A DNA stretch of 64,000 nucleotides from Muricea muricata (GCA_963855995.1 OY979716.1:37468924-37532923), one strand, 5' to 3'; shown: positions 23,370 through 34,097, counted from the stretch's first letter. The notes: a model not told the origin generated them from the letters alone. Numbers and translations are program-made.

Positions 23370-24873
23370 AAGGTAGCCTTTTCCACTGAAAAAGACCCTT
23401 ATGAGTTGTAAAAGTTGTTAACCCACGTGATTCTTCTTTTAGCACAATCTGATGGTACTCATTTCGTAAATCCAAACGAGAGAAGTAGGCTGCGCCACTC
23501 ATATCGTCTGTTAACTCCTCAATCGTAGGCATGGGGTGGTACTCCCTTTTAATTGCTTCATTAACTCTACGATAATCTCCACACACACGTATCTCGTTTG
23601 GATTTTTTGGTTTTGGTACAATTACAACTCCACTCACCCATTCAGTACTTTTATTAGATACAGGTTCAATCAAATCATTTTCTTGTGACTCTTTAAGCCA
23701 TTTCTCTAGCGGAGGTCTAAGATTGAAAGGTATTCTGCAGTAATGGTGGGCCACAGGCGGTACAGTGGCATCAATGTGTAATTTTTGCTCAAACCCTTTG
23801 AGGTGTCCTACTCCTTCAAATACATCAGCATATTGTTCTAACAGAGCAGAAACTCGCCCCTGTTCTGGTGCGGTTGTCGGTAATTTTGTTGGTTGTGCTC
23901 CCTCATGTGTTGATGATTTACTTGGTACAAGATCTTGGGTATTTGCTTGTGGTGAAGATTTTTTACTGGGGTCCAGCTGTTTGGGTACTGTCTGAGAAAC
24001 TGAATTGATGTCAAACTTAACAAGCTTTAACTGTTGTGCTGTTTTGCAACTTAGCAATCTACCATACTGCGATGCTGTGATGTAGATGGTGGCCACTGTC
24101 ATACAATGTTTTGATTCAATTACTGTATCTAGTTTGCCCAATAATGGGATGGAGTTGGTTTCCCCAAAAGCAAGAATTTTTGTACTGGCTTTCTTTAAAA
24201 ATATGGTCTCTTTGCTTTGCTTTGTCAACAGTTCAAAATCCTCAGGACCCAAGATATTGACAGATGCACCACTATCCACCATCATTTTCATAGGAACCCC
24301 ATTAACCCAAACAGTAGAATACGGGTGCTTACCTTGTTGTGTCTGTCGAAGTGTGAAGGTCTCTTCTGAGTTACTATCAGGGTCACTGCTTGAATGCCTT
24401 GATGACTTGGGGGACGAAGGGTTTCGTTCAAGAACTTTATGTACACGTTTGGAGGAACTGCTCATGTGGCTTGTCCTTCTACAGACCCGAGCAAAATGGC
24501 CTTGTTTATGACACTGGTAACATTCTTTATCTACAGCTGGACATTTTTGGCCTTCTTTGTGTGGAAAGTCCATTCCACATCTGAAACATGATTTTTTTGA
24601 TGATGATGGATATTTACCAGTTGTGGACGGTCGTCGGCGCTCTTGTTTTAATTGATGAGCCTGCTTCTCATAACTATCCAAGTTGTCTTTCTTTGTGATT
24701 TCCTTTGTTTGTTGATCTGTATGTGCCAAGGTTCTTCCATAGTCTAAAATTTGTGACAAATTGAAGTTTTTTTCCATCAAAATTTTTCGTCGTAATCTGT
24801 TGGATAAACATCCCTCAATTATTTGCTGTTTCAGCTCGATATTTGTATCTGCGAATTCGCATGTTTTCGCCAA
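23305..24873 (-). pseudogene. Gypsy B Gag C-terminus, protease and RT N-terminus
   Basis: The 522-residue frame contains a CX2C zinc element and a CCHC knuckle (CYQCHKQGHFARVC), then the protease site MMVDSGASVNILG. A linker follows, then RT blocks IRVCGDYRRVNEAI, FSRLDLRNEYHQI and FQWKRLPFGI. Just after the last block the frame shifts near 23370, losing the natural continuation into the catalytic Asp pair, which sits in the next frame. Substitution of Asn-Glu for the usual Asn-Ala/Gly-Tyr in LRNEYHQI is mild. Confidence 0.92.
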
Positions 24874-24891
24874 AGTACATAGTCTAGTATA

Positions 24892-25233
24892 CTAGGCATC
24901 TAATGTCTCGTGTTCTTGCTGTCTGGCTTGCCGAAATTTGTAAACTTCAAAAGCAACATTTTTGGAAGGGCTGAAATATTCGTTGAGCTTTTCACACGCT
25001 GTGTCGAAATCGTCGTCCTCTCCAGTATCAGGTAGTGTGTCGAAAATGGCTTCAACTTCCGGACCCGCTGCATACAAAAGCATAGCCCGTTGATGAGCTT
25101 TTGACTTTATATCCATTGCTAACAAATACCTTTTAAATCTTTTGAGCCATTGCTGCCAACGTTGTGCTACAGTACTAATGTCCATTTTAGGGTCAAATGG
25201 TGGCATAGGTTGTAGATTTCCTGCGCTTGCCAT
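24892..25233 (-). pseudogene. Gypsy B Gag N-terminal part
   Basis: The frame starts at ATG 25233 (MASAGNLQPMPPFDPKMDIS) and carries the capsid-like W-x-x-W block WQQWLKRFKRYLLAMDI, then EAIFDTLPDTGED and KFRQARQQEHETLDA. That is the usual layout of short-LTR Gypsy gags in invertebrates. It ends in a TAG at 24892-24894, and the next frame continues at once, so the stop is either a single lesion or a suppressible Gag boundary. The 5' leader to the LTR is about 125 bases. Confidence 0.85.
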
Positions 25234-25344
25234 AACGACTTGCTCCCGTTAACTGAATTTTTCCGTCACAAATAAACACCAACTGTTTGAAACCGCCAAA
25301 AATATATGATTTGTTCTTTAATATTACCTGTACGTCACAATTTT

Positions 25345-25357
25345 GTCCTCGTCGCCA
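25345..25357 (-). other. Gypsy B primer-binding site, tRNA-Ser type
   Basis: On the minus strand the sequence beside the LTR reads TGGCGACGAGGAC. This is complementary to a tRNA 3' end CCTCGTCGCCA, which fits eukaryotic tRNA-Ser(GCT). The match is from memory of that tRNA. Confidence 0.75.
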
Positions 25358-25358
25358 A

Positions 25359-25477
25359 TGTTATGTATCGAAAATATGGTATTTAAACTCTTTCACAATG
25401 AAATTATCTCTGTATTCCGACATTAGCATTCTCCCGCCTTCTCCCATCTTAATACTTCATGTAACTCAAACACAACA
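25359..25477 (-). repeat. Gypsy B 5' LTR
   Basis: 119 bp, TG...CA, the partner of 20877-21009. It is followed by the TSD CATAT. As the 5' LTR in element orientation it should carry the promoter. Confidence 0.92.
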
Positions 25478-26230
25478 CATATCATAGTTGAGTTACATTT
25501 ATTGTCAAGGGTTGTTGATGTCCTAATCGACAATCTAATTGAAGATGTTTCAGAGTGGGATAAAAGAGAAGATTTAAGAAAGAAAAGAAAGGCAGAGCAA
25601 GGAATACATCTCAACCAGTTAATTGAAACAATAATGTTGTGTGGTGTAAGCTTTAACATATAGCAAAAAATGATGATGGCAAATCGTCAGGCAAGTATGA
25701 ATGTACAAGTTTGCTTGGAAATTATAAAAAGATTTTGCTGCGTGTGTTACCAAATAAACTAAAAATGGCTATCCAGGAGGAAAGCTGTGACACAGTAAAG
25801 AAGATTTGGTTGGACTTTCATAAAATTTATCAAACAATTAGTAAAGACAACCCAACTGAACACAATATTTAGCACAGCCATCAACAGGTAAAAGATTGGA
25901 TCGATCTATTCCTTTCATTGAATGGAAAACGAAAAGGGTACAATAAAACAAGAGTAACGCCGTACATGCATATATTAGTTTATCACGTCCCAGTTTTCTT
26001 AAAGCAATACAGCACACTAAAAGTATTTACCGGACAAGGTGTTGAAAAAAAGAATGACGTTGCTTGAAGTGTAGTGATGAGGAAGTCAAACAAGTGGGAT
26101 AGCACAAGAGATGTTTTGATGTCAGACTCTAGGCAAATGAAGCTTGGATGTCATGAGCGCATGAAAAGACAGTATAAGAAAGCACAGGGACAATATTAGG
26201 AAACCAAAATATTTGAAAGTAGACGACAGA
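25478..26230 (+). pseudogene. Conserved uncharacterised TE-borne protein, C-terminal part after the Gypsy insert
   Basis: The frame resumes in phase as HIIVELHLLSRVVDVLIDNL. It has a TAG near 25661, then [75 protein letters not shown] and [14 protein letters not shown], and ends near KRQYKKAQGQY. The blocks HILVYHVP and [11 protein letters not shown] are strong family signatures. Several stops (25661, 25870, 26066) mark this copy as dead. It belongs with 18813-20876. Confidence 0.65.
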
Positions 26231-26806
26231 AAAGGAATAAGGATGACAACACAAATAGGTAAGGTTTTGAGATTTAAAGTTTTAGGGCTGATGAATGATT
26301 TGAGTAACAACAAAAATTCTTATTTAATAGTTTAGAAATAATGTCAAGTCTGGTCATATTTTCTGCTCATGACAAAATAAGCTATAACTGACACAAAAAA
26401 ATAATGCACAGCATTGATTAATTGAAATTTCAACAGTGTCAATTGTTGAGAAAATATGTGCACACTGTGGAGCGAGTTGATATCATCTTTAAGAGCCTAT
26501 ACTAATTCAGTTATATTTAACTTATATTTACACTGCACTTTGTATATTATACCTCCACCATATTTAAAGCAGTATGGGTCAACAACAGAAATAGCTTTAG
26601 AATAAAGAGTAGATCTTCAAGACACAGTATATGCTTTTGAGCTAAAGCAGATTTGTACTGTCGCTCTATAGTATTGTGGCAACATTTCAAATTGCAAATG
26701 GTTGCATTTTTTTATAGCACTTTGATCCCCATTTAAGTGCTGGTCGTAGCAAAACTGGAAATTCTATTTGTTTGCCATCACCTAAATGGTCAATGTACTT
26801 ATCCCA

Positions 26807-27660
26807 TTATGGCAGCAGTTGACATCTACAAAAGTCATCCTTTTCATACTCGCCCCAACCTTTTTGTTGGCTGTCTCTACTTTTATCAGCAAAAATGTAA
26901 CGAAATACATTTTGCCGCACTTCTACAGTTGTCGAAACATCTGAATTTCCATGCCTTGGACGAAGGTGCCTTAGTAATCCCAAGCCAATAGCCTCTGCAC
27001 CTTGTTTACAATCAAGAGGAGAAACCACAGGACTCTTAAACGACCTAAAGTACAGAACAGAAGTTAAAGTTTAATGTGTTATTAGTTTAAGGTGTTTTAG
27101 CTAGCTTAATGTAACACTGTACTGTATTCTGTTTAATATAATAAATAAAAGCAAAACTTACTGCACAGGTTGGATATTCAAGTTTTCCTCCGGTTCCCAG
27201 TTGTCAGTCAGTGACCCATACCCTTTCCATTTGCACAAATAAAATATCTGTGGAAATATTAACACACAATCAAGTATCGATTTTATAAATAATAGCATAG
27301 GTGATCCAGTCCTCGTATACGTTGTTTACAACTTTTAATGGCTGCCTGTGATAATAGTATGCAAATAAGTGCTATTCATATGTATGCATATTTAACTCAT
27401 AAAAAATTGAATTAAACCAACCTTCCCCCCCAAACTGTTTTCACTGATACGACTCTTTCTACCTCATATAGTGGTCCAGTGACTTTATGTCTTGTATTGC
27501 CGTAATATTCAGCTGTAGAAAGCTCATTTAAGTTCCGATAAAAACCTTTGCTGTGTTTGCTATGCTGTGAAGATGCCGCCATATTGTGTAGCATGACATC
27601 CAGGCAAATGACACGCGAAAAATGCGAAACGACATTTGAAGCCACAAAATCCATTCCCAC
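26807..27660 (-). CDS. Chromodomain protein of the 10.2-kb element, three exons
   Basis: Exon 1 (27660-27422) ends with the first half of a chromodomain, GPLYEVERVVSVKTVWGG. Exon 2 (27247-27162) supplies FYLCKWKGYGSLTDNWEPEE. Exon 3 (27044-26807) reads from SFKSPVVSPLDCKQGAEAIG to FCRCQLLP and a TAA. Borders are GT-AG, and exons 2-3 join in frame. Exons 1-2 are one base out of frame in a run of seven G, possibly a sequencing slip. The aromatic cage positions (Y in YEVE, W in CKWKG, W in NWEPEE) are present. Chromodomains bind methylated histone tails and could direct integration; that role is inference. The start at 27660 is tentative. Confidence 0.7.
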
Positions 27661-28082
27661 TGGCTGTCCTTAATTTCTGGCCATGAAATTTCATGCGAAT
27701 GACTATTTTTCTCAATAAGAATCGTTTTTCTGAAGGAATGTTCCAATTTTAATTAAATGTCCCTTGGGAGTTGTATGCAAATTAAGTAAATACATAAATT
27801 AAACCTGCACAAAGCTAATTTTGCTAAAAATATGGAAGTTCATGCGACATTTTGAACCGCACATTTTGTACAGCAATACAACACCTGACAAATTTTCGAT
27901 CTATTAAGTCAAAATTACTTTTAAGAGTTTAAGTTTTGCACGCAAGGCATATTTAACTTGTTATCAAAGACACAACCTCCCCCCCCAGGTATTGAAGTTT
28001 TAAATCTTTCATTTTTCCAGTTTATTCTAGATAATAAGTACCAAAACAATGTGTTTTAATACAAAACATCGTACATTGAGGA

Positions 28083-28134
28083 GCTTTGCAAAACAGAGAG
28101 CGATTTCAGATTTGTCTATTTTTTATACACCCTG
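28083..28134 (-). repeat. Right TIR of the 10.2-kb element
   Basis: Its complement starts CAGGGTGTATAAAAAA and continues TAGACAAATCTGAAATCGC, matching the left end with small gaps. Confidence 0.75.
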
Positions 28135-28170
28135 TATACTAAAGTTGTATATTTTTATGGTAATTTTAGG

Positions 28171-28436
28171 TGCAGCTGTGGCAACTGTAGCATTGAACAT
28201 TTGCTGAATGCTAAAGAGTGTTGTTGCTGCAAGAAAATAGAGGGTTGTGTGGAATTCCATGACAAGTTTTTCGAGGACTCCATGCTGCAAGCAAGTATGA
28301 AGATGAACTAACATGTGTAATCGACCGTCTTGCTTTTCCAGCAATTTGCCTAAACAGATGGCCCTTAGAGCTCGCTGCTGACAATTTTAAAACCTGTGAT
28401 TGCAATCATTTTAAGAAAAATGGTTCAAAGAAAAGG
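28171..28436 (+). pseudogene. P2X7-C-domain gene (copy 1), exon 2
   Basis: After an acceptor at TTTTAG the exon reads CSCGNCSIEHLLNAKECCCC, the Cys-rich start of the P2X7-C ballast domain, whose family pattern is W-C-x-C-G-x-C then E-x-x-C-C. A one-base shift near 28290 leads to ELTCVIDRLAFPAICLNRWP and ADNFKTCDCNHFK, followed by a GTATAT donor. The C-terminal part of the domain (WxHGxLGxGxRxVIPSC) was not found downstream, so this copy is truncated or its last exon has been lost. Confidence 0.65.
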
Positions 28437-28444
28437 TATATATT

Positions 28445-28955
28445 TAATCACATACTGCTATAATATAGGGATTCTTAAGAGATGGACCATTTGAGTTTGT
28501 TGGTTGGGTGGGGGACTTTTTGAAAGTGACCTTTGAAAATGTTGTACTGGCTTCATTGGTTACGCTATTTTTTTCGACTTTTTCAACTATAAGAAATTGG
28601 ATTATTGATTTTACACTTTTAGCCGTATGCTAGTTATTTTTTGTCAAGAGTTTGGGGGCTTGAGGTATGCTTGATATTTTGCCATGATTTGTGGAAATAT
28701 TATATTCCCAATTAGGTTTTTAAGAGTTGTCCCATACCCACAATTTACTTGTATGGTGCATGGGTGGTTGAGAGACAAAAGAAATCATATTGCCTTTTTG
28801 TGCATGCATATACTGCTATACACTTAACTCATAAACCCACAGATGTATTTACTGGTTATGAATTAGAAACAGATGAGGAAAGCCAATGAACATAGATCTA
28901 TAGTATAAATGTAGAAGTCTAAAAAAAACATTGTTGATCCTTTTTGTTTCATGGA
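28445..28955. other. Non-coding interval
   Basis: AT-rich, no motif or repeat recognised. Confidence 0.4.
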
Positions 28956-28959
28956 CAAT

Positions 28960-29432
28960 CAACCACACTTTCGTGGCCTTTCATTAGCTGCTTGCATATT
29001 CTGCATTTTGGTGCACTTCTTGATTTAGATGAATTGCCCTGCCTGTGACCAGCAGCAGTATGAACTAAAATAAAAAAATGTTACAAATTTAGAATTGTCA
29101 ACCATCATTGCATTATTCACTGATTTCAAGAGTAATTGTATCAGAACTAAAGTTTAAAATACCTGGGTTTGTAGGAGGAACATCCACGCATCAAACCTAT
29201 CATAATTATTAGTATTTGCAGGGCTCTTCTCCTTTGAAAGTTCTGGCTACGTCCCTGGGGTTTGTTCTTTCAATTCAGCTATTGCATCTTCCAGTTGTTT
29301 GCTCCTAATAGCCTCTATCATGGTTTGATATATGTCAATAGTAACAAATGCATACCCCAACATTTCTGGATGAAATTCACCAAAAAACACCAGCACCCCA
29401 AGAAAAAAGTCACGATCAACAAGTTTATCCAA
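28960..29432 (-). pseudogene. Unrecognised minus-strand exons with a zinc-knuckle-like motif
   Basis: An upstream exon (29432-29247) reads FFLGVLVFFGEFHPEMLGYA and KQLEDAIAELKEQTPGT. A downstream exon (about 29066-28960) reads PKCRICKQLMKGHESVVDCP, a C-X2-C...H...C cluster ending in a stop. Introns are T-rich with AG acceptors. They could be the C-terminal exons of the transposase whose catalytic exon lies at 31208-31393, but that link is only by strand and position. Confidence 0.35.
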
Positions 29433-29559
29433 AAACCATGGCCAGCCGACAATTTCAGAAAAATATAAATTGTCGACACTCTACCTAAGTTCAGACCAAT
29501 CATTGACACAACAAATACACCACACTACAATGTAGGGAAATTCCTGTCCAATTTACTGC

Positions 29560-30530
29560 ATCTTTTAACTTTAAAATGACCACTCTCTTACTGACTCGTT
29601 CGATGCTGCTACACAAATTAACAACATTCCTAAGCATTTATTCCAACAAGGTTATCAGTTTGATTCTTTTGACCTTAAATCACTTTTTACTAATGTTCTG
29701 CTCTCATGCACAGTTCAGATTATTTTAGATCGTATTTACAAAGACAAACTCATCAATACTAAATTGCAAAAACGCACCTTTAAAAAACTAATTTTGGATT
29801 GTTGTAGTAAAACAGCCTTTTCTTTTGACGGATATATTATGTTAAAAAAGATGGTGTTTGCATGGGGTTTTCTATTGGGCCAGTTCTAGCTAATATTATT
29901 TTGACAGTTTGAACATGTTATAGTATCGGAATTGATAAATGACTGTGTTAAAAATTTTGCAAACGTTATGTAGATGATACACTTGTTTTACTTAGACCTT
30001 CCGATATTTCCTTCATTTTAGCAAAACTTAATAGTTTTGATCCTAATCTTAAATTCACTGTTGATACATTTCTGGATGGTGTGATACATTTTTTAGACAT
30101 AAAAGTCTTGGTTGATGGCACTGATATTTACCGCAAAGAAACTCGTACCGGACAATACACACATTTTTCCAGGTTCGAACCTTTTTTTCATAAAACTGCA
30201 TGGGTCAAATCACTTTTTCATTGCGCATTTATGATTTGTAGCACCCAAACGTTTTTCAATGAAATAGAAATGATTAAATCTTTTATGTCTTGGAACAGTT
30301 ATCCTATCAGCATCAAAAATTTTCTAATTCGAAAACTTAAAAACAAATATGGAAACAACTCCACACGTACTAGCAATGCCTATTCTCAGACTGATGAAAA
30401 CATAACGAAAATTTGGATCAGAATACCTTATCTTGGAAACCGCAGCGAGAATATAATAAAATCCTGCACATCAAAAATTCAAAGATTTCTAACAAAGCCG
30501 GCCAAATTTATAGTTATTTATGACACTTAA
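29560..30530 (+). pseudogene. Penelope-like reverse transcriptase fragment
   Basis: The frame shows SFDLKSLFTNVLLSC, a damaged catalytic-side block (VFAWGFLLGPVLANII), and KRYVDDTLVLLRP with the Asp pair. It continues FLDIKVLVDGTDIYRKETRT and QYTHFSRFEPFFHKTAWVKS to SFMSWNSYPISI. That run (F-T-V-D, F-L-D-I, Y-R-K, T-H-F) is the Penelope-like RT signature. Several stops (near 29850 and 29910) make it dead. No GIY-YIG endonuclease follows. It lies on the opposite strand to the flanking minus-strand exons, so it is probably an insertion between them. Confidence 0.8.
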
Positions 30531-31205
30531 ACAAATTTCGTTTTTTTTTACAGTCTTAGGTAATCCCTTGCTTCCTTTTGCTCTCTTGCTCTGTATATAT
30601 GTTTTATGTAAATTGTTATGTTTCATTCTGTCTGACGATGACTTTGAAATAAAACGTCCATAAATTAACTCAATTTTCGCGTTGAATTTCTCGCTAAATA
30701 CAAGTTCATTTGAGAAGCAATATTATAAACTCGAAATTGTTTGTTACCGGCATCCAAAACACCTCAAAGTGTGTGTAAAAAAACTTGACTGACATCCTGT
30801 TCCTCAACACACTTTTCGGTGTTTTATACGCCGGTAATAAATGCTCTCTCGTTTATGTATTACTTGAAAATTTACAGTTCCAATTGTTTGTCTCGTTTTT
30901 AATCATATCTTGAATTGCAAGATGACTTTATTGTTCGGAATTTGTTTCTTTTTATATTTTCAACAAGTTTATACTGAGATTTCTCTGATATGAGACATTT
31001 TTTACAAATTTTGCACTAGAGGCAGAAGTGTGATTGGTTACACTCCCATGTCTCCCTCAAATATATGTAACCCTGACCCTAACCAATATTTGTATTCACT
31101 TCTTATGTCAGCCTGGCAGGCAGATGATTGTACAGTACAAATCAGGAAAAATTGTAATCAAGGATTTTAGAACTTATATCATATCTGATATATTATTAAC
31201 ACCAT
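30531..31205. other. Non-coding interval with possible retroelement tail
   Basis: No gene is seen. Near 30628-30660 the sequence CTGACGATGACTTTGAAA precedes an AACGTCC, resembling the tails of Penelope-like elements. The rest is AT-rich. Confidence 0.35.
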
Positions 31206-31207
31206 AC

Positions 31208-31393
31208 TTTTCTTAAGATGCCAGATGTCAAAGAAGTGGGTAATGTTTGACAACTTTTCCCTCATATGCTTTGCTATTGTTGAGTGTCTGTCAGACACAA
31301 ATGTCTTCACCACCAGACTCAAACCAAGTAAATACTCAATACTTCTGCAAAAACCGGCATATTCCATGCTGGACTACTGCCAACTTCATTTCT
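31208..31393 (-). pseudogene. Kolobok-like transposase exon, second subfamily
   Basis: Between an AG acceptor (complement of 31394-31397) and a GTATGG donor the minus strand reads RNEVGSSPAMEYAGF with one shift. It continues KTFVSDRHSTIAKHMREKLS and THFFDIWHLKKS. The SD-R-H and D-x-W-H blocks are the middle catalytic region of Kolobok-type transposases, also seen at 54220-54880 in a different subfamily. The first-Asp block and the C-terminus were not found with confidence nearby. Confidence 0.65.
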
Positions 31394-32459
31394 CTAGTGG
31401 AATAGAAATACATGTGTATTCATATTACTTTAAACCATCAATTGATATCTTAACCTATGAAGGAATCATAAGTACTCACTCAATTATGCCATAGTATCCT
31501 TCATAAGGTGAATCATTTCAATTTCTGTACGAGACCTAGTTTTACTCCTCAACCTCAGGGGTACTTTCAATCACACCATTAGTTTCAGCTGTTGTAAATT
31601 TATTTCAATAAATGAAGGCATTCATAGGGACATACTAGCACTTTCCCAAAACAATATATTTTCTATTTCCTAGTGACATCGCTAGAAGGATATAATCTAC
31701 ATGCTCACCTGCTCCACCCCCAACAACACACAATACCAGCCAATGCACAGTCCTTATAAACACAATATACAAATATAGTTACCAGTATATCAATTAGCAG
31801 GCTTTGCACATAGCAAAGCTTCTTATACAGCAGTATTTCCTGGCATACTTAATCAATTAGAAAACCAATCATGTTATGACCAATATCAATCAATGAATAA
31901 ATATTAATTGGTGTTAATTGATATTGATAATCATTGATTACGACTTCATGGAATGGATTATGGTTGCAGGGGTGATCAGAGCGATCACAAGACTAAGGTA
32001 AAAATCAGCCAGAAAATTGGTATATTAAAATAGCAGTCCAGTTATCAAACTTCATGCAGTGTATTGCATTAAAAGTTTAGCACTCCCGTACAAAATATCG
32101 TCCAGCTGTAGCTCAGCCTTTGAACATGAGTGAGCCAAAAGCAGTCTTACACATAAGTTTTGCACGTTTTGTGCTGATTCTAGCCATCTGATTGGCTCTC
32201 TTCTTAATTTCTGCATGATCTGTGGGGAGTTTTGATCGCTCGAGCGATCAGAGGCACAAATGCTGTCTAATTTAAAAAATCCTGAATTCCTATTGGCTGG
32301 ATTTTTATGATCGATCATGCCGTTCAGGCTAGTAGTATGCATGCTCAGCACAGAAATATTTTGATTCTTTCTGATTGCTAGTACCACATGAAGGTTATTT
32401 ACTTTAATCAAAGTATTCAACGCCAATCGGAAAATTTTCAAAATCTGTTTAACCAAAGT

Positions 32460-32700
32460 CTGTCGGTATTTTGGAAACTTGTAAAGGCTGCTTTAGAAAA
32501 GGACAATCAGCAGTATCTTCGAGACATTGAAGCTGATTTGAAGAAGTGAATTGACAATGCCCCAAAGCTAACTATTGAGGATTTGTTGAGCACTGTGAAA
32601 AACACATGCTTCTCTCTTCGAAGGAATTTTGCAGCACAATCTTACATCCCGAAGCATGCTCAACAAAAAACAAAAAAGTTTGGTGAGCAACAGTTGATTA
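32460..32700 (+). other. Unrecognised exon-like sequence
   Basis: The plus strand reads FWKLVKAALEKDNQQYLRDI, one TGA, then KNTCFSLRRNFAAQSYIPK. Codon use looks coding, but no domain is recognised. The segment lies just upstream of the BEL/Pao LTR. The interval 31430-32459 holds no gene I can support; it contains AT-rich palindromes near 31890-31950. Confidence 0.3.
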
Positions 32701-33383
32701 AATAGTTGATATTCAACTTGATAGTTGTCCAGAAGAGCGAATAATTTGCCATTGTTTAGGCATAATTATAATAATTAAGCTCATGGACAAGCAAAAGGAC
32801 TGGTTTGTTGTTTTTCAGAGACTTGAATAGTGGGGTAGAGATTATTACTGTACTTATATCAATGTAAACCTTTTTCTTTATTAACTTTGTTTGTTTGACG
32901 TTCAAGTGGACCTATCGTCTGTTAAACATTTTGGCGATCCTGCCAGGACAGTTATTATCGGATTTTGTGTTTATTTACGGAATAAATGGGAGTATAAATT
33001 ATGGGCATCGTGTGTTTGTCATTGGATTGTGCGTGTTGATTTGTGAGTTACATTGTGGATTACAATTTACATATTGCTTGGACTTAAAGGACTTTGGTAT
33101 CTTTGCAGGATTATAAGATTCTTAAGTGGAAAGGCAACGAACAGTGGTTTATTTGTAATTTTGATTGCATTTTTTTTTGCAAACAAATAAGTTAAATGGT
33201 CTTGGATAATGTCCTTCAGGATTGTTGCATAAATTATACTAATTCGTTAATATGCAAGTTCGAGATTTGTATGTAATTTATGCTTGATTTCTGCTCAAAA
33301 CATCGGAAAACTCAGGAACGCTGCAAGTAATACACTAAACTTGTGTATATTAACTGTCAAAACTTGAAATTGTGTGTCAATTA

Positions 33384-33787
33384 TGTCAGACAAGGAGATG
33401 CAATTGGTTTCTACGGTAGAAGAGGTAAAAGTCGATGAAAATGTTAAAACCTTCCCAATTTCTGTGGAATTGTCGAAGTAAACGTGCCAGTAAGCGGAAT
33501 ATGGCGAAAGTCCGGCATCGATTAGAAAAGTTATTTAGTGCCCCTAAGACCACTTTGGACAAAGACGAATTGAGCATAGTGTAGAGGGTTTGTGGTCATC
33601 TCTAGAAGCAACTCAAGATATTATGGATACTGCTTACTACGTAACGCAAAAGGACGGTGAGAATCAAAGAGCTGTGATAAAGGAATCAAATGAATTTGAG
33701 GTGGAATGTCAACAGGCAATTGAAAAGCCTCAAGCTCTCCTAATCTCAGGATGCTTTCAAAACGTCAAAGATGATCACAATGTTTAG
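33384..33787 (+). pseudogene. BEL/Pao Gag N-terminal region
   Basis: A start MSDKEMQLVSTVEEVKVDEN at 33384 opens a frame broken several times by 33590. It continues GLWSSLEATQDIMD and QKDGENQRAVIKESNEF, a helical acidic stretch like the variable N-terminal Gag region of BEL/Pao elements. The assignment rests mainly on position between the primer-binding site and the DUF1759-like block. Confidence 0.5.
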
Positions 33788-34097
33788 GGTGGTGAAACAA
33801 CGGGTTTCAATGTTAATGATGTGACAGACCAGGGTGTTAGCTGGAAAACCAAAGTTATTTTCTTTATAATATAGATAACGATAAAAGTAAACAAAAATAT
33901 ACACCGTCACATTCATCTTATAAAACAGAAACTTCCCACTTCTGATTGGGAAAGTTCCTTAGTTATCTCAATTTGGAAGAGTCCGTCAAAGGGACACTAT
34001 ATGGGCTAGCTAGCACCCTGCAGATGCTACTGAAGAGCAAGTACCACCGCTTATAACTGGTAATACGGAGCAACAGCCACTGGAAGATGCAACAGAT

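Larger units (their letters stand above)
20877..25477 (-). mobile_element. Ty3/Gypsy retrotransposon B, complete with both LTRs and TSD
   Basis: This 4.6-kb minus-strand element has two similar short LTRs (20877-21009, 25359-25477), TG...CA ends and a perfect 5-bp target duplication CATAT (20872-20876, 25478-25482). The PBS lies beside the right LTR and the polypurine tract beside the left LTR. Gag-pol order is capsid, CCHC, protease, RT, RNase H, integrase. It interrupts the conserved gene at 20876; removing the element and one CATAT restores that frame. Only about three lesions are seen in pol (a stop near 24893, a shift near 23370, a stop near 22960), so it is fairly young. Confidence 0.95.
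17979..28134. mobile_element. 10.2-kb TIR transposon (about 5.55 kb without the nested Gypsy), unplaced superfamily
   Basis: The ends are imperfect inverted repeats of about 50 bp. The left starts CAGGGTGTATAAAAAA, and the right ends with its exact complement at 28134. Both are flanked by TATA (17975-17978, 28135-28138), giving a TA or TATA target duplication. Inside are a plus-strand multi-exon conserved gene (18813-26230) and a minus-strand chromodomain gene (26807-27660), with a complete Gypsy element inserted at 20877-25477. It sits in the intron of the P2X7-C gene; without it that intron is about 115 bp. No superfamily was recognised, which makes the plus-strand protein a transposase candidate by position. 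Confidence 0.75.

Noticed and set aside
31067..31086. Telomere-like CCCTGACCCTAACC
   Set aside because: Too short and not repeated; probably chance or a very decayed repeat.
32231..32246. 16-bp perfect palindrome GATCGCTCGAGCGATC as a regulatory site
   Set aside because: Isolated, with no paired element or gene start nearby.
32052..32456. 134-residue minus-strand open frame
   Set aside because: No motif, no splice context, and composition like the surrounding non-coding sequence; not supported as a gene.
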